Positions 1-7,600 of a stretch of DNA of 33,228 bases are shown here, one piece after another. The position numbers and the translations under genes were made by a program. The stretch is from Paracoccaceae bacterium (GTDB taxonomy: Bacteria > Pseudomonadota > Alphaproteobacteria > Rhodobacterales > Rhodobacteraceae), in the NCBI GenBank assembly GCA_022763485.1, contig JALEGX010000117.1, positions 1 to 33,228 of the forward strand. Direction: 5' to 3'. The notes under the pieces were generated by a model. That model saw nothing but the letters and a program-made list of their open reading frames with translations. It had not been told where the DNA came from and ran no database searches. How positions within the stretch are numbered: the first letter of the stretch is position 1; each line of letters starts with the position of its first letter.

Positions 1-1
1 C

Positions 2-541
2 CGGCGGGCCCTACTGGGTGCATTCGCCGCAACCACTCTTACGGCGGCACCGACATTCTCCAAAGCAGCAGGCTTCCTGCGCGGTGGCGGTGACATCCGC
101 AGGCTGCGCATGTACTCGGGTCGCACCGGTGAACGGATCGACATGATCTACTGGATCGATGGCGATTACATCAAGGACGCGGTCAAAGAGATCAATCACT
201 TCATGCGCGACTGGCGCAACGACAACGTGAAATCCATCGACCTGCGCACGATCGACATCATGGCCGCCGCCCACAACCTGCTGGATGTCAACGAACCCTA
301 TATGCTGCTGTCCGGTTACCGCAGCCCGCAGACCAACGCCATGCTGCGTCGCCGGTCGCGCGGCGTTGCCAAGAATTCCCTGCACATGAAAGGTCAGGCC
401 GCGGACCTGCGTCTGGCCTCGCGGTCCGTCTCGCAGATGGCAAATGCCGCCATTTCCTGCCGCGCGGGCGGGGTTGGCAAATACTACGGTTCGAACTTCG
501 TACACATGGATTGCGGCGCAGTGCGCTCCTGGCGCGGCTGA
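2..541 (+). CDS. Tat-exported DUF882 / M15-like murein peptidase, 5'-truncated
   Basis: The open frame runs from the left window edge, so the true start lies upstream; an internal ATG at 110 is not the start. The visible N-terminus reads RRALLGAFAATTL followed by an Ala-rich stretch, which is a twin-arginine (Tat) signal peptide, so the protein is exported folded to the periplasm. The mature part matches the DUF882 (YcbK-like) family, related to M15 zinc D,D-peptidases: it has an SLHMKGQAADLR segment and a C-terminal FVHMDCG segment that supply the expected His, Asp and His zinc ligands. The inferred role is cleavage of peptidoglycan cross-links. A strong terminator follows 33 nt after the stop. 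Family assignment is confident; the exact substrate is not known. Confidence 0.88.
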   Translation, partial: RRALLGAFAATTLTAAPTFSKAAGFLRGGGDIRRLRMYSGRTGERIDMIYWIDGDYIKDAVKEINHFMRDWRNDNVKSIDLRTIDIMAAAHNLLDVNEPYMLLSGYRSPQTNAMLRRRSRGVAKNSLHMKGQAADLRLASRSVSQMANAAISCRAGGVGKYYGSNFVHMDCGAVRSWRG

Positions 542-573
542 GCCGACCAGCCACAGGCAACCATACAGGCAAC

Positions 574-605
574 AGGGACCGAAGCTTTTCGGTCCCTTTT
601 TCTTT
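574..605 (+). terminator. Rho-independent terminator of the DUF882 gene
   Basis: A perfect 10-bp stem (574-583 with 588-597) with a GCTT tetraloop is followed by TTTTCTTT. It lies 33 nt after the DUF882 stop and ahead of the convergent histidine kinase stop. There is no T tract on the other strand, so it acts on plus-strand transcription only. Confidence 0.9.
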
Positions 606-637
606 GCCGGGCGCTTTTGTGGCGCGATCCCTGTGGC

Positions 638-3139
638 TTACTGCTCGCCTTCGGCGTCTTCGGCCTCAGCCAACAAGCCGCGCAACCGGTCCGCAATGGG
701 GGTCGGATCAGCCCCCTCGGGCAGGTTTTCCAGCTCCCGCAGGGCGTTCAGGAAGCGCAGCATCCCCAGCATAGAGGCCGAGCCGGCCTCGCGATGGGCA
801 AGGGCCCGGAAGTCTTCTTCTTCGGCTTTGACACGCTCCAACAAGTCGGCAACCGAGCGCAGGAACTTCGCACGGGTCTGGCGGTATTTGTCTTCCCCCA
901 GCATGTCGATGAATTCGCGGACGGTATCCTCATCGATGGCTTCCGTCGGCACCTCCGGCTCTTCCCCCAGCACGAAATGCGCAATCACCCCGCGCAGCTT
1001 GTCGCGTGAGACCGGTTTGGTCAGGATCTCATCAAACCCGGCCCGTCGGAACTTGGCATGATCATCCTGCGCGATATGTGCAGTCAGGGCGATGATCGGC
1101 ACCTTGGCCGATGCCCCGTCCCCCGACCGGATGCGCCGCGTGGCCTCCATCCCGTCCATTTCGGGCATGCTGATGTCCATGACGATCAGGTCATAGTGCT
1201 GAGCATCGGCCAGCCGGACCCCATCCAGCCCGTTTTCCGCCTCATGCACCTCGCAGCCACCGCCCTGCAACATCTCCACGACCAGGAAGCGGTTGATCTC
1301 ATTGTCTTCGACCACAAGGATCCGGCACCCTTTGGCATGTGCGGCATCCGGCGACACCAGCGGTTGAACCTCCTGCTCCGGCTGCACCTCACTGGGCGGC
1401 AGCGGAATGGTCAGGCGGAACAGGCTGCCCTCTCCCTCGATACTGTCGGCGTCGATCTCACCGCCCATCGACTGGGCCAAGCGATGGGTGATGGCCAGCC
1501 CCAGCCCCGTGCCCTCGCTTTCGCGGGCATAGGAACTGTCGACCGTAACGAATTCACCAAAGATGCGTTCCAGGTCTTCCTCGGCAATGCCGATCCCGGT
1601 GTCGACGATACGGAATTCCACCATATCCGAGTCGCCCAGACGTTCGATTTCGACCGTGATGTCACCGTCGCGGGTGAACTTGATCGCATTGCCGATGAGG
1701 TTCAGGAGGCATTGCTGGACCCGGCGGGCGTCGCCCAGAACCGGGCCACGCGCCGCGTCAAAGATGACCAGGTCCAGGCTGTTGCCACGGTTGCGGGCCG
1801 ACGCGCTCTGGCTTTCGATGAGCGCTGTCACCTGTTCGGACAGGTCAAAGGTGGACAGCACCGGAGCGTCCGCCCCGGCATCCAGCCGCGACAGGTCCAG
1901 AACGTCGTTGACATGATGCAGCAACAGATCCCCGGACACCCGGATTGCGTCCAGGAACCGGATCTGCCGTTTGGTCAGATTGTCCCTTTCAAACAGGTCG
2001 ATGGCCCCCAGGATCCCGTTCAGCGGCGTGCACATTTCATGGCTCATCACGGTCAGCAGGTTGGACTTGGCCCGCTCTCCGGCCTGCGCTTCATCCCGCG
2101 CCCGGCGCAGGTCGTCTTCGGCCTGCAGACGCGCAGAGATATCGCGGATATAGGCGATGAACACTTCGCGGTTCTCATGCATGGCCGCAGAAAGGGACAT
2201 TTCCACCGGAAACAGAGCGCCGGACTTGCGCATCCCCGTCAGCTGGACCCGCCCTGCCCCGATGACACGGGTCTCCCCCGAGGTCAGATAGTTGCGCATC
2301 CCGGCATGGTGGGCATCGCGCAGCTCAGGCGGCACGATCAGCGGCGCCATGGGCTTGCCAATTGCCTCATGCCGCTCATAACCAAAGATGGTGGTTGCGG
2401 CGTCATTCATTTCTACGATCCGGCCATCACGATCCACCACCAGGATGGCATCCAGCGCAGAGGTCACCATCGCCTCAAGCCGGCTTTGCACCTGCAGGTT
2501 TTCGCTGCTCACGCGCTGCCCCTTGCGAAACATCCGGTACAGAACCGTGATCGCCAGGAATAGACCGCTGATCAGCGCGGTCATCCAAACCGCCAGCCGC
2601 ATCAGCGTCATCGACAGGTCTTCGCGCTGTGCGTCTGCCTTGCGGGCAAAAATGCGTATGGCCTGGATCACCATTTCTCTGACGTCCTCGCGCAGCTCTG
2701 TCAGGCTTTGGTCCATGGCTGTCAGGCTCTGACGCAGCTCCGCATCCCCGCCATCAATGATGGGCGTATAGCGTTGCAGGAACATCTGCGCCTGCGACAG
2801 GCCATCCTGTATCAGAACATCCTTGCGCAGCTCCCGGTACAGCGGACTTTCCTTGAGGGTGTTGATGCGACTGTAGAACAGGTCAAACCGGCGGCGCAGC
2901 TGGGACAGGTCCTGGACATCCCCGGCATTCACCCGCCGGATCATGTCCCCGAAGCGCACCACCTCCAGCTCGGTCTGCGCCATATTCCACTGCAGGTTGT
3001 CGCTGTCAGCGGTTTTGAGGATCTCAAGACGCCGAGAGGTTTCGCGCCCCAGAGACGCTGTCTGGAGCACGCATACGATCAGGACCAGGGCCAGCACAAT
3101 GATCGTAATCTTCGCCTTGATCGAAATGACCCGGTCTAT
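638..3139 (-). CDS. Hybrid sensor histidine kinase (TM-sensor-TM-PAS-HisKA-HATPase-REC-HPt)
   Basis: About 833 residues if read from the ATA at 3139 (819 from the GTG at 3097). Order: TM1 near the N-terminus, a helical periplasmic region of about 150 residues, TM2 (about 182-204), PAS (about 218-340), HisKA with MSHEMCTPLNG (His367), HATPase with LIGNAIKFT, DTGIGI and GTGLGL, a receiver with phospho-acceptor Asp655 and the TKP lysine, and a C-terminal HPt with AHREAGSASMLG (His782). It therefore carries a complete His-Asp-His relay but no output domain. The Arg normally found after HEM is Cys here. Start choice: GTG 3097 would cut TM1 to about 15 residues and remove the positive flank. AAAGAGG (3152-3146) sits 6 nt before the ATA at 3139 and restores an N-terminus DRVISIKAK ahead of TM1. 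It lies 20 nt after the upstream gene's stop, so the two are co-transcribed. The signal sensed is unknown. Confidence 0.9.
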   Translation of the reverse strand: MDRVISIKAKITIIVLALVLIVCVLQTASLGRETSRRLEILKTADSDNLQWNMAQTELEVVRFGDMIRRVNAGDVQDLSQLRRRFDLFYSRINTLKESPLYRELRKDVLIQDGLSQAQMFLQRYTPIIDGGDAELRQSLTAMDQSLTELREDVREMVIQAIRIFARKADAQREDLSMTLMRLAVWMTALISGLFLAITVLYRMFRKGQRVSSENLQVQSRLEAMVTSALDAILVVDRDGRIVEMNDAATTIFGYERHEAIGKPMAPLIVPPELRDAHHAGMRNYLTSGETRVIGAGRVQLTGMRKSGALFPVEMSLSAAMHENREVFIAYIRDISARLQAEDDLRRARDEAQAGERAKSNLLTVMSHEMCTPLNGILGAIDLFERDNLTKRQIRFLDAIRVSGDLLLHHVNDVLDLSRLDAGADAPVLSTFDLSEQVTALIESQSASARNRGNSLDLVIFDAARGPVLGDARRVQQCLLNLIGNAIKFTRDGDITVEIERLGDSDMVEFRIVDTGIGIAEEDLERIFGEFVTVDSSYARESEGTGLGLAITHRLAQSMGGEIDADSIEGEGSLFRLTIPLPPSEVQPEQEVQPLVSPDAAHAKGCRILVVEDNEINRFLVVEMLQGGGCEVHEAENGLDGVRLADAQHYDLIVMDISMPEMDGMEATRRIRSGDGASAKVPIIALTAHIAQDDHAKFRRAGFDEILTKPVSRDKLRGVIAHFVLGEEPEVPTEAIDEDTVREFIDMLGEDKYRQTRAKFLRSVADLLERVKAEEEDFRALAHREAGSASMLGMLRFLNALRELENLPEGADPTPIADRLRGLLAEAEDAEGEQ

Positions 3140-3159
3140 GATATGCCTCTTTGGTTGCG

Positions 3160-3669
3160 CTACCGATTGACGACCTTGATCCGGTCGAGCTGCCAGATGC
3201 TACGCGAATAGATCTGCTCTGACATATATTTCGGATCGTCGTCATAAGGATAGACCACCCAGAGCGGTCCCTTGTTGCGTACTGACATTTCTGCACCATT
3301 GCGCATATACGCCACAATCGGCCCACCGTTCACGGCATCCGACATCGGGATTTCCGTGTTGTAGTCGTTGATGGCATAGGCATCCATCTTGTTGCCCGTG
3401 GCCTCGACCCGCTGCAGAAGATCGGCCAGCGACACGCCCAGGAACACCTGCTCGCCCTCGGTCCAGATGGTGGTAGTCCGAATTTCCGTCGCGGGCAGAT
3501 CCTTGAGCATATTCATGTCGAACGCCGCGCCGTCAGCGTCATTGGTTACGCCGATCAAGCCGCTGACCCGCAGCACCACCTGATCATCGGGTGCAGGCAG
3601 AGTGTCCGCGATTGCACCTATCGGAAGAAGCGACAGCGCGATGGCTGCCAATTTGATTTTGAAGCTCAT
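3160..3669 (-). CDS. Periplasmic molybdopterin-oxidoreductase-like protein (COG3915 type)
   Basis: A 169-residue protein starting at ATG 3669 with a clear Sec signal peptide (MSFKIKLAAIALSLLPIGAIA). An in-frame extension to 3723 has no signal-peptide character and was rejected. The mature part, with VLRVSGLIGVTNDA, VFLGVSLADLLQRV and GPLWVVYPYDDDP, resembles the small domain related to sulfite-oxidase-type molybdopterin-binding folds that is annotated as COG3915. The cysteine that ligates molybdenum in true enzymes is absent, since the mature protein has no Cys. A binding or sensing role is therefore more likely than catalysis. It is the first gene of a two-gene operon with the hybrid kinase, which suggests that it is a periplasmic partner presenting a ligand or redox state to that kinase. 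That link is inferred from position. Confidence 0.75.
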   Translation of the reverse strand: MSFKIKLAAIALSLLPIGAIADTLPAPDDQVVLRVSGLIGVTNDADGAAFDMNMLKDLPATEIRTTTIWTEGEQVFLGVSLADLLQRVEATGNKMDAYAINDYNTEIPMSDAVNGGPIVAYMRNGAEMSVRNKGPLWVVYPYDDDPKYMSEQIYSRSIWQLDRIKVVNR

Positions 3670-3873
3670 GGCTCTACTCTTTCGCTGCTCCTGAACTACT
3701 GTGCCACAGACCAGCGGCGGCAAAACGGTGGAATCTGGTCACCAGACCTATCCTTTCGTATAGGAGCGGGTTATCATTTCCCCAAGGGCGCTTGCCGAAG
3801 ACGTAAACCTTACGCTTTCGTTAACTGTTGGCCGCATAGAACAAGAACTTGATAGAGGCGATTTGAGGACGAA
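3670..3873. promoter_or_regulatory. Divergent control region between the COG3915-kinase operon and the LuxR regulator
   Basis: A 204-bp divergent intergenic region. It contains an 11-nt palindrome CTGGTCACCAG at 3735-3745. Immediately next to it is a 5-bp inverted repeat, CCTAT (3747-3751) and ATAGG (3760-3764), around an 8-nt spacer. These are candidate operator sites for the LuxR-type regulator encoded at 3874. A GAGG Shine-Dalgarno precedes the regulator ATG. No confident -35/-10 pair could be picked. Confidence 0.4.
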
Positions 3874-4497
3874 ATGAGCGCATTGCGGGTACTCCTGGCA
3901 GATGATCACGAGATGGTACGCGACACCATATCTGCCTTTCTTGAGAACCAGGGGGAAGCGGCGGTGACTTCCGTTTCCGACCTTCCGGCAATCCTGAAAA
4001 TCCTGGACACGGATACGGGTTTTGATCTGGTTTTGCTGGACTACAACATGCCCGGAATGAATGGATTGGAGGGGCTGAAAAAGGTTCTGAGCGCCGCGCC
4101 CGGTATCCGCGCTGCGATCCTTACAGGCTCTGCCCCGAACCGGGTTGCCCAAGAAGCGATGGATGCAGGCGCCATCGGGTTTCTGCCAAAGACGCTGAGC
4201 GCAAAGTCGCTTATCAACGCTGTGCGCTTCATGGCCGCCGGTGAGCCCTATGTTCCGGTGTCCCTGATGACCGAAGATCCAGAGCCGGAGACTCACCCTC
4301 TGGGTCAGCAGCTGAGCCGCCGGGAAAACCAGGTGCTGGAACGTCTGTGCCGGGGGCTGTCCAACAAGGAAATCGCCCGCGAGCTGGAGTTGCAGGAGGT
4401 GACCGTGAAGCTGCATGTGCGCACGCTTTGCCGCAAGCTGGACGCGCGCAACCGCACGCAGGCGGCGCTGATCGCCAAGGAGGCCGGGCTTTATTGA
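3874..4497 (+). CDS. NarL/FixJ (LuxR-type) two-component response regulator
   Basis: A 207-residue cytoplasmic DNA-binding protein. The receiver domain (about 1-125) has the acidic pair in LLADDHEM, phospho-acceptor Asp56 in LLDYNMPGMNG, the conserved Thr in LTGSA and the Lys in LPKT. A GerE/LuxR helix-turn-helix (about 145-207) has LSRRENQVLERL, GLSNKEIA and TVKLHVRTLCRKL. A GAGGACGAA Shine-Dalgarno precedes the ATG. It is divergent from the hybrid kinase operon, whose HPt domain lacks an output partner, so this regulator is the probable phosphate acceptor. That pairing is an inference from position and architecture. A bidirectional terminator lies downstream. Confidence 0.93.
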   Translation: MSALRVLLADDHEMVRDTISAFLENQGEAAVTSVSDLPAILKILDTDTGFDLVLLDYNMPGMNGLEGLKKVLSAAPGIRAAILTGSAPNRVAQEAMDAGAIGFLPKTLSAKSLINAVRFMAAGEPYVPVSLMTEDPEPETHPLGQQLSRRENQVLERLCRGLSNKEIARELELQEVTVKLHVRTLCRKLDARNRTQAALIAKEAGLY

Positions 4498-4593
4498 GCC
4501 CCATCTGGATCGACCTGTCCTCGGCAGGGGGGTATTGCCCGGACATAGCTTTGTCCCCGCCCCCAACCGCGCCTTGCGGCGAAATCGAAGATC

Positions 4594-4635
4594 AAACAAA
4601 AAGCGGCGCAACCGGGTTGCGCCGCTTTCGTTTTT
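4594..4635. terminator. Bidirectional terminator between the response regulator and the RTX gene
   Basis: A 13-bp perfect stem (4600-4612 with 4616-4628) has a CGG loop. It is followed by CGTTTTT on the plus strand, and on the minus strand by a T-rich run (complement of ATCAAACAAAAA). It serves both convergent genes. Confidence 0.92.
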
Positions 4636-4650
4636 ACTGGGCAGATCCGG

Positions 4651-7600
4651 TTACAGGATCAGATCCCCATCGGCAAAGCGCAGGATTTCGACATGGGCCA
4701 ACAGGTCGTCCCCGTCGCCAGCGCCCATTCCGGTGTAGCTGACCGTGGTGGCAAAGCCATTGCGCACGACCTGGTACTGGTCCTGGTTGAAGTTGAAGAC
4801 CGCGATGTCGGTTCCCAGACCACCAATCAGATAGTCATCCCCGGCGTTGCCGATCAGGATGTCATCCCCGGCATGACCGTTCAGCACATCATTGGTACGC
4901 GCGCCCGTCAGCTTGTCGTCAAAAATGGTTCCCGCAAGCTTCTCGATCGACATATAGCGGTCTCCATCGGCTGCGCCCTGGCTGCCACGACCTCGCAGAA
5001 GCGAAGCTTCCACCCCGTCGAACGCGCCGAAATAGCTGACGCTGTCCCGACCCGTGCTGCCATCGGCAACATCATTGCCGCCGTAGCTGAAATGGAAGGC
5101 ATCATCACCCGCCAGCCCCCGGAACATATCGTCGCCAAAGCCCCCGCGGAAGCTGTCGTCCTGGCTGGAGCCGGTCACGCGTTCGATGTTGCGGACAAAA
5201 TCCACCTCACCACCCTTGTGCACCCGACCGTGCAGCAGATCCACGATCACACGATCAGGCTGGTCGGCATAGGACAACATATCACGGCCGGCGCCGCCGT
5301 CGATCAGGTTGCTGCCGTCGCCCGGCAGGAGCCAGTCATTGCCGTCACCACCGTTGAGCGTGTCATTGCCACCGTTGCCTGATAGCAGGTCATGACCGCC
5401 CAGACCGTCAACCACATCATGCCCTTCACCGGCCTCCAGAACGTCATTGTTGTCTGTGCCGACCAAAATCTCACCATCAGGGCGGGCGATATCATAAACC
5501 GCCGTGTTGCCGTCACCTTCATAGGCAATCAGGATCTGTGCCTTGCCAGAGGTGCTTTCTGCCGCCGGGATAAAGGCGATGGTTTCCGGGCTGATGTTGC
5601 CGTGCAGATCTCCGTTGATGTAGTTCACATAGGCCGGGTTGGCCGGATCGCTGACATCAAAGACGAACACACCGCTGTCGCGCTCCAGACCAACAAACAG
5701 AAGCGGACGATCATCGACCATGCCCACGGCGATGGCTTCGGGCTCGACCCCTTTGTCATCGGACCGATCGTCGAAGTCACGGTCATCGTGGTTGAACAGA
5801 TCCGGGCGGATCTCTGCGATCAGGCGCGAGAAGGTCGAACCGCTGTCATACACGACATTGCCATCCACGTCGTAGACGGTGAAGGACCGGGCCCCATAGT
5901 GGAACAGCTGGTCGTGATCGCCGTCGCCGTCGGTGTCACCGATATCCGTGCGGATCTTCAGACGGCCCAGGTTTTCGTTCTGCTGCAACAGGTCCGCGTT
6001 CGGGAAGGCAGTCGGATCCAGAGTCAGATCCTTCACGCGATCTTCGGTATGGTCACGGGCGTCACCTTCATTTGCGGTGAAGACATAGGTCTGACCGTTG
6101 ATCTGCATCGAGGTGATAGCGTCGGGCTGACGCATACCGAACAGGTTGTCGAAGTTCTGCAGGTTGATCGCATTGTCCCGGTTCGACGGGTCCAGCTCGA
6201 AACCGGGCTGCGACCGGTCGATCAGGCCAAAGCTGCGGATTGCGGTGATGCTGTTGGTGGTCAGATCGACCACCGCATAGGCATTGGCCTCCTGCAGCGA
6301 CACCCAGGCGGTGTTCCCGTCCGGCAGAACCGTGATGTATTCCGGCTCCAGATCCTCGGACACCGATTTGCCCGGCTCCAGCAGGACACCCTGCGCAAAC
6401 AGGGCCTGTTCCTGACCATCAAAGGCGGTGAAGTCCAGAACGGTGGTCTGGGCATTCGCCACCCCGTTCGAGATGTCGATGATGCCGATGGTTCCTGCCG
6501 GGTCGCTGCTGTCGGTCGGCTCTCCTTCGCCTGCAACCAGAATCTTCGATCCGTCAGGCGTGAAGGTCACCATATCGGGCAGGTTTCCAACTTCGATCGT
6601 GCCCAGCGGAGTGCCGTCCATCTGGAACAGCGCAACCACGCCGTTTGCGTCGCCATCGCGCGAAACCGCCGCGGCCACGATACCATTCTTGACAGCGACC
6701 GACTGCACGCCGTCGTAATCCACGATGCCGCTCAGATCGATCATGCCCGCCTTGGACTGGTCGTTCAGGTTGAAGATGTCGATGCGGTCTTGCGCGCCAT
6801 TGGTGACGAAGGCCTTGCCGCCTTCGGTTGCGACGACCTCGGATCCACCGGTGAACAGCTCGGTTTCGCCGCTGTCCAGCTGACCCACGCGGGTGATTTC
6901 AACCGAAGCATCAGGCTCGTCGCTCAGGATCAGGTCGCGGCCGCCATTGCGCTCCAGCTGGATGATGCGGGTGTCGTTGAAGACATCGGTTTCGGCCTTG
7001 GCAAAGGCGTCATCTACGGTCCCGTGGTTTGCCATCATGAAATCGGCAAAGGCTTTCTGTTCGCCCAGCAGATTCGGCGCGTTGCCGTCCATGGTGGTGC
7101 CACCGTCTTCGGTCAGATACTGGATGTCGGTGGCCAGTTCCTGGAACGGGTAGCCGTCACCATTGTTGTCCACCAGGAAGTTCAGCGTGACCATGCGGAT
7201 TTCAGCAGGTGCCTCAGAGGTCAGCATACCGTCCCGGTAGATGACGATGTCCGCACCGCTGACCGGATCAACCAGCGCAACGGTCTGGATGCGGCTGCCA
7301 GCGGTCGTGGTCTGGACCAACCCGGTGGCGGGGTCAGTGATGTAGTCCCCATTGCCATCGGTGGCCAGTTGCTGCGCCGGGCGGCTTTCGTCAAACGAGA
7401 AGCGGATGCCGCCGACCTGGGCAAAGCGGCCCGGGGTGGCGCCTGCATCGGTATCCGTTCCGGAAACAGCATGTTCCAGCAGCTGGATCAGCCCCTCGGC
7501 CGTGACGGTGATCAGGGTCAGGTCGTTGTTGAAGCGCAGCGAATTGTCGATATCCAGCTGCGATACCTGACCGTCCCCTTCGTCCAGACCGGTGTCGGTG

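Noticed and set aside
1058..2563. A 501-codon frame antisense to the histidine kinase
   Set aside because: It lies wholly within the kinase and its composition (Gln/His/Arg/Asp-rich) is typical of an antisense shadow.
4690..5500. Direct repeats in DNA that might suggest a repeat array
   Set aside because: They are the codons of RTX nonapeptides, not a CRISPR or satellite array.
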